From an uncultured bacterium (lineage in GTDB: Bacteria; Patescibacteriota; Saccharimonadia; Saccharimonadales; Saccharimonadaceae), in the NCBI GenBank assembly GCA_903821365.1, contig CAIJKY010000009.1, forward strand, positions 26,037 to 90,036: 64,000 bases of DNA. The letters are read 5' to 3'. Below, in pieces: positions 53,092 through 61,763 of this stretch; positions within the stretch are counted from its first letter, which is position 1; the number at the start of each line of letters is the position of its first letter. The notes under the pieces were generated by a model. The model did no database searches. It was not told the origin of the DNA and saw nothing but the letters and a program-made list of their open reading frames with translations. The position numbers and the translations under genes were made by a program.

Positions 53092-53796
53092 ATGAGTTAC
53101 GAAGCCGACGCCCATAAAGCCCAAATGAAAATGCTACGAATGGTACTACTGGCGCCAGACGCTAGTTTTGCCGCATTACAAAAAACAGCAGGACTCGAGA
53201 GTGATGCTGCCAATTTTCATATAAAGCAGCTTGTGATTGCTGGATACGTTGCTAAAAATGAGGCTGGTCGCTACGCCTTGACTCGCGACGGTAAAGAGTA
53301 CGCGAATCGCATGGACACTGATGAAAATGTTATTGAGAAGCAGCCAAAGCTCTCAGTAGCTTTAATTATAGAAAACCAAGACGGCTTGTTTTTGGCACAG
53401 CAACGACTCAAGCATCCTTACTTTGGGTTTTGGGGTCGTCCAACGGGCAAGATACGTTGGGGCGAGACAATTGAACAGGCCGCCGCACGAGAGTTGATGG
53501 AAGAAACCGGGTTGACCGCGACATTAACTGCCAAAGGGCTTTATCATAAAATCTATACGGTGCGTGGCAGCGGTGAGCTACTTGAAGACAAATACTTTTG
53601 CATCGTCCACGGCATCAATCCTCACGGGGCACTGTTGGCCAAAGCTGAGGGGCATGAGAATGCATGGCTTTCAAATGATGAAATTATGAGCAAAGAACAA
53701 GTGTTCGGATCGGTACCAGAAATTACAGCGCTAGCTCGCGGCGAGCACTTTGGATTTATGGAGCATAGCTACGAATATGATCGAGCTGAATATTAG
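53092..53796 (+). CDS. HTH-NUDIX fusion protein
   Basis: The 234-residue protein has an N-terminal winged helix (about 8-75; LRMVLLAPDASFAALQK, NFHIKQLVIAGYVAKN) and a NUDIX hydrolase domain (from about 85) with the complete box GKIRWGETIEQAAARELMEETGL (G-x5-E-x7-REUxEExGU; given as pattern positions 119-141). It may be a metabolite-sensing regulator or a nucleotide-sugar hydrolase. AAGGAG lies five bases before the ATG; the GTG at 53086 overlaps the Shine-Dalgarno and is less likely. Confidence 0.85.
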   Translation: MSYEADAHKAQMKMLRMVLLAPDASFAALQKTAGLESDAANFHIKQLVIAGYVAKNEAGRYALTRDGKEYANRMDTDENVIEKQPKLSVALIIENQDGLFLAQQRLKHPYFGFWGRPTGKIRWGETIEQAAARELMEETGLTATLTAKGLYHKIYTVRGSGELLEDKYFCIVHGINPHGALLAKAEGHENAWLSNDEIMSKEQVFGSVPEITALARGEHFGFMEHSYEYDRAEY

Positions 53797-53860
53797 CCTA
53801 ATATCTCGAAGGCTTTCTATGTATAATGAGTGCATATAACATTATAAAGAAAGTCTTAAT

Positions 53861-54361
53861 ATGAATCTCGCGCACCTTAATCCATTCCGTCATAAAACTA
53901 CTGATGTTGGTATTCCACGAGGGCTGGCGCTTACCTTAGCATTTACACTCGCTGGGTTATTTGCCGTGCAACTTGGCTGGGGCATCTACATGCTGTATAC
54001 GTTATCTCAGTTCCGTGGCAACGGTGATGCGATTCAGTTGTCGTACTATTTAATGTCGACACTTTATTCATTAGCTCCGCCTGTTGTCTACTTCTTGATT
54101 AGTTATGCTTTTCATCCTAAGACACACAACAGTCGCCGACGTGTATTCATTAGTTTATTGATTGCATTTGTCGCAACGGTCATCGCGGGCATGCTCACGA
54201 CTCTTGCTTCGGCGATTGGCACCAGCTCGTACGGGCAAGGTCAGGATCCTGGTTCTAGCCTCGCAGTGAGTGGTATGTTTACGGCACTCACAACAATTGT
54301 GCCAATACTGCTCTTTGCAGCATTGCTCATGTATCTTCGACAATCGAACCGCTGGAAGTAA
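53861..54361 (+). CDS. Four-helix membrane protein of unknown function
   Basis: The 166-residue protein has four hydrophobic helices (about 21-45, 62-83, 95-115, 135-157). The linker (HPKTHNSRRRV) is basic and cytoplasmic by the positive-inside rule. No family recognised. GAAAG lies near the ATG. It ends 33 bases before the ParB-like gene. Confidence 0.55.
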   Translation: MNLAHLNPFRHKTTDVGIPRGLALTLAFTLAGLFAVQLGWGIYMLYTLSQFRGNGDAIQLSYYLMSTLYSLAPPVVYFLISYAFHPKTHNSRRRVFISLLIAFVATVIAGMLTTLASAIGTSSYGQGQDPGSSLAVSGMFTALTTIVPILLFAALLMYLRQSNRWK

Positions 54362-54394
54362 TCGTGTTGGTGGGAGAAATGCGCACACGGGAGT

Positions 54395-55645
54395 ATGGCT
54401 GCTGAGAAATTAGCCGAAAACGTCGATTTACTTGATCTGCCCGATTTCCAAGAGGCAGACGGCGCGCCCCCGGAGCTTCGTCAACAGTTTGGCGGCCTTC
54501 GACGTCGCGTGCAGTTACCGGCACGAAAATTGGTGACATTAACGCAGATGCGCCCCGATAGAAATCCGCGTATTAGCGAGATTACCGAATCAATAAACGC
54601 TCAGGGTATGATCAATGACATTAATGTGGCATGTGTCGATCGGCGGACGTTTGAAGACTACGTTAACTTCACCAACGCTTTATGGGGTGTCCAAGATGAG
54701 TCAGCGCATTACGATGACTTCCGTTTGAGTAATGGTATGTATTTGCTAGTGGTTGCTGGTCATACACGCCTTGCAGCAGCATTGGCATTATCGGATCAAG
54801 CAGCAGAGCACTATGCATTGGAAAATGACATGGCACGCAAGGATGTCAATGATGCACCAAAGATCTCAGCTACACTCTATGAAAAAGTAACGCCAGAAGA
54901 AATACTGGCGATTCAGCTTGCCGAGAACCTTCACTACGCACCTTCGGGCGAGCGACGAGCAATGGCAATCATAGAATCATATGAGTACGGTAAATTACAG
55001 GGTCGCTGGAGCTCAATAAAGGAATTTGCCGTTTGTAATGAAGGGCTCGTAAGCGAATCAATGCTACGCGATGCCCTGGCTTTTAGCGGGTTGCCACCAG
55101 AAATGCGGACGTTCGTGTTCCATGGAACGGTTTCGTATACGTCGGCGGTATTGTTGGGGCGGGCGGTGCCACATATCGGTGAGCGGTTTAGTGAGGCAGT
55201 TGAACTTGGCGAAGCGACAGAGGCTGATCGCGCAGAATATATCAGGCACACTGTTATGGCAAAAATGACCGAGTTACATAAAAAGGGTCTTCGTGGCGTT
55301 GCCCTAAAAACGCATATGAAAACCTGGACTGATAGTTTTCGGCCTGCTAATCGAATGGCGGCGCGTCAACAGGCGCTTGATTTTGCGTTGTATTCCACTG
55401 AAGAACAGGTACAGATGGCAATTGCTCAGGCTCGTGCTGAGTATGTGTATCAACTCGACCAGCTCGTACGCGATGAGCATGAAGAGCGAGTAAGGCTCAT
55501 ATTAGAAGCACATAGGGCTGCGGGGCTCGATGATGAGGCGCTTGCTCTTATTCAGGAGCGCGCAGTGGCGCATGCATCTTTAGTGCGCTCGATTGGCGCA
55601 ACGGCCAACAACATACCTGTCGAATCCGTCAAACAGCTGTGGTAA
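54395..55645 (+). CDS. ParB-like nuclease-fold domain protein
   Basis: The 416-residue protein has a ParB N-terminal fold (about 40-190): RPDRNPRISEITESINAQG, LVVAGHTRLAAALAL and IQLAENLHYAPSGERRAMAIIE. This matches the ParB/sulfiredoxin superfamily, in which many members bind DNA or hydrolyse CTP. The rest (about 200-416) is helical, with an HTH-like segment (SIKEFAVCNEGLVSESMLRD) and a long coiled tail. No parA is adjacent and no parS-like site was identified, so partition is not shown. The Shine-Dalgarno (GGGAG) is only one base from the ATG. Confidence 0.7.
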   Translation: MAAEKLAENVDLLDLPDFQEADGAPPELRQQFGGLRRRVQLPARKLVTLTQMRPDRNPRISEITESINAQGMINDINVACVDRRTFEDYVNFTNALWGVQDESAHYDDFRLSNGMYLLVVAGHTRLAAALALSDQAAEHYALENDMARKDVNDAPKISATLYEKVTPEEILAIQLAENLHYAPSGERRAMAIIESYEYGKLQGRWSSIKEFAVCNEGLVSESMLRDALAFSGLPPEMRTFVFHGTVSYTSAVLLGRAVPHIGERFSEAVELGEATEADRAEYIRHTVMAKMTELHKKGLRGVALKTHMKTWTDSFRPANRMAARQQALDFALYSTEEQVQMAIAQARAEYVYQLDQLVRDEHEERVRLILEAHRAAGLDDEALALIQERAVAHASLVRSIGATANNIPVESVKQLW

Positions 55646-55656
55646 GCTAAGAAGCA

Positions 55657-56895
55657 ATGATCGCAAATCCTTTTACGGCCGATTTTTATGTTGGCAATCG
55701 GCGTGTTTTGCTTGAAAGTCTGCCAGAGCATGCAGTCGTCGTTTTAGCGGCGCATCATAACATGCAAGAAGCGGCCGATACAGAATTTTCTTTTCGCCAA
55801 GAGCCAAATTTTCAGTACCTCACAGGTATTATTGAGCCAGATTGGCGTCTGGTGCTTGATAAGGATCGCGCCCAAGCTTTTTTGGTCCGGCCACAGCACA
55901 ACGATGTCCACATCGCGTTTAATGGACTACTAACGCCAGAAGATGCCATGGCGCGCAGCGGTGTCGATAAAGTGATGTCGCAGGCGCAGTATGGGCGATG
56001 GTTAAAGTCGGCGGTAGCGAGTAAAAAATCGTTTCATACACTTTTGCCGCAAACGCAGCTAGCGCGTTATATGCACCTTGCACTTAACCCCGCTCCTCGA
56101 CTATTGGTGCGTCACCTCCGTGGGTATGGCGCGACGCCAATTGATTGTCGCTCTCAGCTTGCTAAACAACGTGCTATTAAACAATCGCCTGAGATCGCGG
56201 CACTCACCGAGGCGATAGCCGTGACAAGCGAGGGCATGAAGGCTGCAATCGAAGCACGTCACTCGTTTAAACGAGAATACGAATTCGAAGCAGTTTTGTC
56301 CTACGAGTTCTTAAAGCGCGGTGCCGAGGGGCTCGCTTGGAAGTCGATTGTCGCCGCCGGTAAGCATAATTGCACAATGCACCACGTTAATAATATGGGA
56401 CATATCAAAAAAGGTGACTGGGTCGTGATGGACGTCGGTGCGCGCGTCCATGGCTATGTTGCCGATATCGCACGGACGTTTCCAGCGGGAGACAGTACGG
56501 CGCGTTGGCAGCGTGAAATTCATACTGCAGTAGTTGAGTATCACAATGCGATGATGGCACGTATCATTCCAGGCGCGCCAATCTCTGAATATGTCCAGTA
56601 CGCCGATCAGCTGTTGCTCGAAACGCTGCGGAGACTGGGGCTTATCAAACGCAAAAGCAAACGTGAAATGCGCCGACGCATGCCGCACGCTATCGGTCAT
56701 GGGCTCGGCATCGACCCGCATGATTCACTTGCTCGATACGAAACATTTCAGCCAGGCATGGTGTTGACGGTAGAGCCAGGTATTTACGTTCCAGAACGAG
56801 AGTTTGGTGTTCGTATCGAAAATGACATTTTGGTGACAAAGGACGGCAATCGCAATCTGAGCGCAGCTCTACCAATTGATATCGCTGTGGCCTAG
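55657..56895 (+). CDS. pepP: Xaa-Pro aminopeptidase (aminopeptidase P)
   Basis: The 412-residue M24 peptidase has the creatinase N-terminal domain (about 1-130; EFSFRQEPNFQYLTG) and the pita-bread domain with metal ligands VVMDVGARVHGYVADIARTF (two Asp), HAIGHGLGIDPHD (His), VEPGIYVPE (Glu) and RIENDILVT (Glu). It cleaves the first residue from peptides with Pro second. A TAAGCT box (55643-55648) ends eight bases before the ATG, like that of exonuclease I. Confidence 0.93.
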   Translation: MIANPFTADFYVGNRRVLLESLPEHAVVVLAAHHNMQEAADTEFSFRQEPNFQYLTGIIEPDWRLVLDKDRAQAFLVRPQHNDVHIAFNGLLTPEDAMARSGVDKVMSQAQYGRWLKSAVASKKSFHTLLPQTQLARYMHLALNPAPRLLVRHLRGYGATPIDCRSQLAKQRAIKQSPEIAALTEAIAVTSEGMKAAIEARHSFKREYEFEAVLSYEFLKRGAEGLAWKSIVAAGKHNCTMHHVNNMGHIKKGDWVVMDVGARVHGYVADIARTFPAGDSTARWQREIHTAVVEYHNAMMARIIPGAPISEYVQYADQLLLETLRRLGLIKRKSKREMRRRMPHAIGHGLGIDPHDSLARYETFQPGMVLTVEPGIYVPEREFGVRIENDILVTKDGNRNLSAALPIDIAVA

Positions 56896-56933
56896 ACGCT
56901 CTATGGTATACTGACACTAATAAAATAGGCACA

Positions 56934-57326
56934 ATGCTCATGGATGACCGGTACACGATCAAACGACAATTTATGGTTTTTTGTTTGCGCTTGCTATTTA
57001 ATACGCTTGGGCTTTGGATCGCCGTTCGCCTGTTAAGCAACAACGGCATTACTTTTACGGGCGGTGCACCACTCTTATTATTCGCCGGGCTTATGCTGTC
57101 AGTGATTAACACACTGCTCAGGCCGGTTATTGTGATCTTGTCGCTGCCAGCGATTGTTTTGTCGCTTGGTCTGTTTACTATTATCGTTAACGGCTTTATG
57201 GTTTATATTGCCGCCATGCTGACGCCGCAACTCCATGTTAGTTTTGGAGCAGCTATTATCAGCGGATTGATTATAGGCTTGGTCAACTACGCCTTGTCTG
57301 GTGTGCTAGAATTGAATAAACGATAG
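56934..57326 (+). CDS. Phage-holin-4-superfamily membrane protein
   Basis: The 130-residue protein has four membrane helices (about 13-32, 44-64, 68-90, 100-122) and matches Phage_holin_4_2 (formerly DUF360): the NTLLRPVIVILSLPAIVLSLG segment (loop plus hydrophobic helix) and the final NYALSGVL. Despite the name, these are chromosomal proteins of unknown function. TAAAAT (56921-56926) ends seven bases before the ATG. secG follows. Confidence 0.82.
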   Translation: MLMDDRYTIKRQFMVFCLRLLFNTLGLWIAVRLLSNNGITFTGGAPLLLFAGLMLSVINTLLRPVIVILSLPAIVLSLGLFTIIVNGFMVYIAAMLTPQLHVSFGAAIISGLIIGLVNYALSGVLELNKR

Positions 57327-57336
57327 AGGAGTAAAT

Positions 57337-57546
57337 ATGTTACAGATAATTGCAATCGTATCCGCTGCACTGATGATCATTATGATTCTACTTCAGCAAC
57401 GCGGCGCGAGCCTCGGTGCTGGTTTTGGTAGCTCCGGCGAGCTCTACACCTCGCGACGCGGTACCGACAAAAGCTTGTTTGAAGCGACAATCGTTGCGGC
57501 TGTTATCTTTGTTGCATCTATTATTATTGCGCTTGTACGCGGGTAA
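57337..57546 (+). CDS. secG: Preprotein translocase subunit SecG
   Basis: The 69-residue protein has two membrane helices (about 2-20 and 48-66) around the conserved cytoplasmic loop MIILLQQ-type (MIMILLQQRGASLGAGFG), with LFEATIVAAVIF after it. SecG supports SecYEG protein export. GAGGAG lies eight bases before the ATG. It follows the holin-like gene by 10 bases and precedes a secreted solute-binding protein by 9. Confidence 0.94.
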   Translation: MLQIIAIVSAALMIIMILLQQRGASLGAGFGSSGELYTSRRGTDKSLFEATIVAAVIFVASIIIALVRG

Positions 57547-57555
57547 GGCTGCCTA

Positions 57556-59334
57556 ATGGCTCGCAAAGAAGACTCGTTTGAGGCGTCTAGTGGTCCAGCT
57601 CCTGGCCACGAGGGTGGGCGTTTTCGACGACTTGAACGTGCAACAACTTTGCATGCAAACAATTTCATCATCCGTCGCATCAAAAACCTGAAGGAAGTTC
57701 GTCGAACGGCGGCATTCTGGGTTGGCTGTGCTGCGCTATTAATTGTAAGCGGTATCATTCAGATCAATGCAGGGCGCCCGCTTTATAGTCACATTGGCGC
57801 ACGAGAGGGCGGTAGCTATGTCGAAGGCATGGTCGGCCAAGTTGATACTATGAACCCAATCTTTGTCACTAATGCGGCTGAGCGTTCAGTGTCTAAACTA
57901 TTATTTGCTAGTCTGCTCACTGTCGATAAGACAGGAGCTTTTAGTGGTCAGCTCGCGCAGTCGTGGTCAATTGACGAGACGGGTAAAATATACACTATTA
58001 CGTTAAAGCCAAATCTAAAATGGAGCGATGGCGCGGCATTAACAAGCCGAGATATCGTATATACAATTCAGACAATTCAAAACCCAGCGACGCGCTCGCC
58101 GTATGCCAGTGCTTGGCAAGAAGTTGTTGCGACTGCAGTCGATGATCGCACTATAACAATCGCACTACCAAGCGAGTATGCGCCATTTTTGAGCTCACTC
58201 ACGGTCGGTATTTTGCCAGAGCATTTGCTGGCCTCAGTACAGCCTGGACGTTTGCGCAATACGAGTTTTAATATGCAGCCGCTTGTTGGGAGCGGGCCGT
58301 TTAGTTTTCGTAGTTTAACGACTGGCCGCAGTCAGCTAGCGTCTCAAGACGCCAACATGTCCCGAAATGATAGTTATATTGGTGGCGCGCCTAAGCTTGA
58401 ACGATTTACTCTCAAAGTCTACAAAGATAATGACCTCTTAACAAAAGCCCTTAAAGAGCGTGAGATCATGGCAGCGCTCGATATCCCCCACGATCAATTA
58501 CAGGCATTCGCTGGCGACACATCGCTCAAGCAGGCCGAGCTCAAACCATTTAGCGGCGTATATGCATTCTTCAAACAGAGTGCACCGCCTCTCGACGATG
58601 TGAAAGTTCGTCAGGCACTTTTGCAAGCAGTTGATCGACCGGCACTTGTTAAATCGCTTGGTGGCGTCGATGGACTTGACGGTCCTTTGCTGCCTGGACA
58701 ATTAGGGTACGATGCAGCAGCTAAACAGGCGCCATATGACGCTGCTAAAGCTGCAGCGCTGCTTGAGGAAGCTGGCTGGAAGCTACAAAACGGTGTCAGA
58801 ACCAAAGATGGCCGACCGCTACGGCTCAACTTGGTTAGTATCGCGAGCGGTGACTATAGTGAAGTTGTGCAAACTTTACAGAAAGCTTGGATGAAGCTCG
58901 GTGTGCAAATAGAATCTGATTTGGTTCGCAAAGAGGAGTTTCAATCAACTGTTGTATCGCCGCACTCTTATGACGTCTTGGTGTATGAGCTATCGTTAGG
59001 GCGTGACAGCGACACCTTCGCCTACTGGCACTCTTCACAGGCCGAGCCCAGACGCTTAAATCTTTCGGAGTATAAATCGTCACTTGCTGACGAAGCGCTT
59101 AACTCAGGCCGTATTCGTAACGACCCTGCGCTTCGAGCTATTAAGTACAAGGCGTTTACGGCGAGCTGGCTTGCGGATACTCCAGCGATTGCACTGTACC
59201 GCCCGCATATCTCATATGTATCTCTCGCCAAGACTCAGTCAGTCGATTCGCGTGAGGTTGGTGATGTTGTTGAACGACTCTCGGACGTCAACTTGTGGAC
59301 TGCTGATGTTGATTGGGTTGATAACACACGCTAA
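57556..59334 (+). CDS. Membrane-anchored family 5 extracellular solute-binding protein (OppA/DppA type)
   Basis: The 592-residue protein has a long basic cytoplasmic N-terminus (about 55 residues), a single anchor helix (about 56-72) and a large extracellular domain with EGMVGQVDTMNPIFV, LAQSWSIDETGKIYTITLKP (family start), IVYTIQTIQNP, GSGPF and VRQALLQAVDRPALV, family 5 signatures for peptide binding. It is anchored as type II instead of being a lipoprotein. No permease or ATPase subunit is adjacent. Peptide scavenging fits an organism that depends on a host or a rich medium. Confidence 0.88.
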   Translation: MARKEDSFEASSGPAPGHEGGRFRRLERATTLHANNFIIRRIKNLKEVRRTAAFWVGCAALLIVSGIIQINAGRPLYSHIGAREGGSYVEGMVGQVDTMNPIFVTNAAERSVSKLLFASLLTVDKTGAFSGQLAQSWSIDETGKIYTITLKPNLKWSDGAALTSRDIVYTIQTIQNPATRSPYASAWQEVVATAVDDRTITIALPSEYAPFLSSLTVGILPEHLLASVQPGRLRNTSFNMQPLVGSGPFSFRSLTTGRSQLASQDANMSRNDSYIGGAPKLERFTLKVYKDNDLLTKALKEREIMAALDIPHDQLQAFAGDTSLKQAELKPFSGVYAFFKQSAPPLDDVKVRQALLQAVDRPALVKSLGGVDGLDGPLLPGQLGYDAAAKQAPYDAAKAAALLEEAGWKLQNGVRTKDGRPLRLNLVSIASGDYSEVVQTLQKAWMKLGVQIESDLVRKEEFQSTVVSPHSYDVLVYELSLGRDSDTFAYWHSSQAEPRRLNLSEYKSSLADEALNSGRIRNDPALRAIKYKAFTASWLADTPAIALYRPHISYVSLAKTQSVDSREVGDVVERLSDVNLWTADVDWVDNTR

Positions 59335-59404
59335 AGGCAATTGTATTTTTTAACAGGCTACGCTACTATACTGTTTGTACATCGCTGATAAGCGGTGCCC
59401 CTAT

Positions 59405-59493
59405 GCGCGAGTGGCGGAATTGGTAGACGCGCTAGCTTGAGGGGCTAGTGACCGCTTTAGGTCGTGGAGGTTCAAGTCCTCTCTCGCGCACCA
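59405..59493 (+). tRNA. tRNA-Leu(GAG)
   Basis: The acceptor GCGCGAG pairs with CTCGCGC, followed by A and an encoded CCA. The anticodon stem CTAGC/GCTAG surrounds the loop TTGAGGG, giving GAG. A long variable arm typical of Leu follows, and GTTCAAGTC is the T loop region. Confidence 0.95.
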
Positions 59494-59498
59494 TAGAC

Positions 59499-59542
59499 AA
59501 AACCAGATCATCACGTAAAAACTTGGTATGATCTGGTTTTTT
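59499..59542 (+). terminator. Intrinsic terminator after tRNA-Leu(GAG)
   Basis: AAAACCAGATCAT (59499-59511) pairs with ATGATCTGGTTTT (59528-59540) with a T-run continuing. It lies just before the convergent acidic-protein gene. Confidence 0.85.
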
Positions 59543-59571
59543 CTTTTGTAGTCCGTGACTTGGGAACGACG

Positions 59572-59805
59572 CTATTTTGCCGGTGGGGTATAACTTACGA
59601 CATCATTATCGGCATTGGTCGGATAATCTTTGTCGGCGGCGCCTTTGACGCCTTCGTTGTAGAGCTCGGTTTCGTCAAGATCGTAATCGGTTATTGGGTG
59701 AGTTGCAAATGCTTTATCTTCAGTTTTGTCCGGTGTGTCAAAAGGAGCATCGCCAAGATCTTCCTCGCCAGTAATTGCATCTTTGTCGGTAATATCATCG
59801 GTCAT
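59572..59805 (-). CDS. Small acidic protein of unknown function
   Basis: The 77-residue protein is rich in Asp, Glu, Thr and Ala and probably unfolded (e.g. DKDAITGEEDLGDAPFD). AAGGAG lies seven bases before the ATG on the minus strand, a strong sign of translation. No family is recognised. It is divergent from the FAD oxidase gene. Confidence 0.6.
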   Translation of the reverse strand: MTDDITDKDAITGEEDLGDAPFDTPDKTEDKAFATHPITDYDLDETELYNEGVKGAADKDYPTNADNDVVSYTPPAK

Positions 59806-59950
59806 AACTTCTCCTTTTTTTACGTTCTATTCCATAGTATGGTGTTTTGGTCCTACTTATGCTGTGAGTTTTTTAACACCGCTTATGCTGTTCGCTCGGC
59901 TCCGTGTGCTATTATATGTACAACATTGCTTGAAAGAGAAACTCCTGTTC

Positions 59951-61591
59951 ATGAACAAAATCACTTCATACTTGCAAGAGCATATCGCCGGAGAAATCCT
60001 AACGTCAGCCGCTGCTCGTACCTATTTTTCAACGGACGCTAGTGTGCTTTCGATGGCGCCACTATTCGTAGTGTATCCGAAAAACGCTGCCGATATCCGC
60101 AAGATTGCTCGCTTCGCTTGGCAATTAGCCGAAAAAGGACATCGATTGCCTATTACAGCTCGTGGTAAAGGAACCGACCTTGGAGGTGCTGCGATTGGTA
60201 ACGGTCTCGTTATGGTATTTCCGGCTCACATGAACCGTTTACTTGAGCTCGACACAAAGCAAAAGCTTGTTCGTTTGCAGCCGGGTATGAGCTACCGTTC
60301 ATTGCAAGACGTACTTGAAACGCATCATTTATTTTTGCCACCGTACCCAGCATCGTACAACTACAGCTCTATTGGTGGCGCAATCGGCAATAACTCTGCT
60401 GGCGAGAAAACATTGAAATATGGTGATACTCGAGAGTATGTACGTAATCTTGAAGTCGTTTTAGCAAATGGTGATGTCATTCAAACAAAACGGCTGAGCA
60501 AACGTGAACTGAGCCAAAAGCAAGGGCTTGATACGTTTGAGGGAGAGATTTATCGTCAAGTTGACGCACTGATTACTGACAATCTCAATGCTATAAAAGA
60601 AGCGACACGTGACAGCAGTCATGTTTCAAAAAATGCTTCAGGCTATGCACTAGCCGATGTTAAACATGAAGACGGTTCATTTGATCTGACGCCATTGTTT
60701 GTTGGTTCTCAAGGCACACTGGGTATTATCAGCGAGGCTATTATCGCTGTTGAAGACGCTGCGATCGGCACCACGCTTGCAGCGGTTGAGTGCCAAGATA
60801 TTGATATTGCCACCGCAGCGATCGAAGCAATCATGCCGCTTGGTCCAAGTGCGCTGGAGATGGTTGACGGTAACTTATTGCAACTCGTCTCTGAGACTCA
60901 CCCAAGTCTTCTCAAGGGAGTTGTCGAAAAACCATTCCCAGGCATCATGCTGCTTGTCGAATTTGATGACGCTGGAGCACGCAAGCAACAAACAAAAGCA
61001 AAGCGTATGCAAAAACTGCTGCGCGAAGTTGCCGGTGCGATTACTGTTACGTCAGACCCAGAAGAGCAAGAGGCATTATGGGCAATTCGTCGAGCTGCCG
61101 CGATTGTCATGAGCACCAGCCAGGGTGGACGTGCCGCACTACCGTTTATTGAAGATGCAGCAGTGCCGCCTGAGAAATTTAAACTATTACTTGGCGGTTT
61201 GTACGCACTCCTTAAAAAATACCGGCTTGAAGTCGCGGTGTGGGGCCACGCCGGTGATGCAAATTTGCACGTTCAGCCACTTATGGATTTGTCGCAGCTC
61301 GGTGACCGTCAACGCTTGATTAAACTGATGACGGAATACAATGCACTTGTCGTGAAGCTTGGCGGTACCATTAGCGCCGAACACAACGATGGTCGCATGC
61401 GTGCACCATTTATGGAAATGCAGCACGGTGAGAAAATGTTTGAGCTGTATGTAGCAACCAAAAAACTTTTTGATCCATACGATATTCTTAACCCTGGCGT
61501 CAAGTTTGGCACCAGCCTTAAAGATGTTGTTGGCAGCCTGCGCAACAGCTACTCTATAGACCACCTGCACGACTACTTGCCTTACACATAA
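59951..61591 (+). CDS. FAD-linked oxidase of the glycolate/D-lactate dehydrogenase type
   Basis: The 546-residue flavoprotein has an FAD_binding_4 domain (about 35-215; LPITARGKGTDLGGAAIGNG, SSIGGAIGNNSAGEKTLKYG) and a FAD-oxidase C domain (about 260-520; VWGHAGDANLHVQP, LGGTISAEHNDGRMR, YDILNPGVKFG). It oxidises 2-hydroxyacids such as D-lactate or glycolate. It lacks the Fe-S domain of the long GlcD-type fusions. The ATG at 59951 is chosen over a much earlier in-frame start at 59726, which overlaps the divergent gene. TATTAT lies about 30 bases upstream. Confidence 0.88.
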   Translation: MNKITSYLQEHIAGEILTSAAARTYFSTDASVLSMAPLFVVYPKNAADIRKIARFAWQLAEKGHRLPITARGKGTDLGGAAIGNGLVMVFPAHMNRLLELDTKQKLVRLQPGMSYRSLQDVLETHHLFLPPYPASYNYSSIGGAIGNNSAGEKTLKYGDTREYVRNLEVVLANGDVIQTKRLSKRELSQKQGLDTFEGEIYRQVDALITDNLNAIKEATRDSSHVSKNASGYALADVKHEDGSFDLTPLFVGSQGTLGIISEAIIAVEDAAIGTTLAAVECQDIDIATAAIEAIMPLGPSALEMVDGNLLQLVSETHPSLLKGVVEKPFPGIMLLVEFDDAGARKQQTKAKRMQKLLREVAGAITVTSDPEEQEALWAIRRAAAIVMSTSQGGRAALPFIEDAAVPPEKFKLLLGGLYALLKKYRLEVAVWGHAGDANLHVQPLMDLSQLGDRQRLIKLMTEYNALVVKLGGTISAEHNDGRMRAPFMEMQHGEKMFELYVATKKLFDPYDILNPGVKFGTSLKDVVGSLRNSYSIDHLHDYLPYT

Positions 61592-61618
61592 GCCTGCGTT
61601 ACTATACCTGTTGTACGT

Positions 61619-61704
61619 GCGCGAGTGGCGGAATGGTAGACGCGCTAGCTTCAGGTGTTAGTGTCCGTAAGGACGTGGAAGTTCGAGTCTTCTCTCGCGT
61701 ACCA
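61619..61704 (+). tRNA. tRNA-Leu(CAG)
   Basis: The acceptor GCGCGAG pairs with CTCGCGT (first pair G-U) and is followed by A and encoded CCA. The anticodon stem CTAGC/GTTAG holds the loop TTCAGGT, giving CAG. The body is very similar to the tRNA-Leu(GAG) at 59405. Confidence 0.95.
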
Positions 61705-61717
61705 GATTGATTTTGTT

Positions 61718-61745
61718 AAAAAGATCCTCATATGGGGATCTTTTT
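61718..61745 (+). terminator. Intrinsic terminator after tRNA-Leu(CAG)
   Basis: AAAAAGATCC (61718-61727) pairs with GGATCTTTTT (61736-61745) around an eight-base loop. Confidence 0.85.
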
Positions 61746-61763
61746 GTTTGGTACAATAAGCCT

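Noticed and set aside
56934..57326. Prophage remnant suggested by the holin-like protein
   Set aside because: Phage_holin_4_2 proteins are widespread chromosomal genes, and no other phage gene is nearby.
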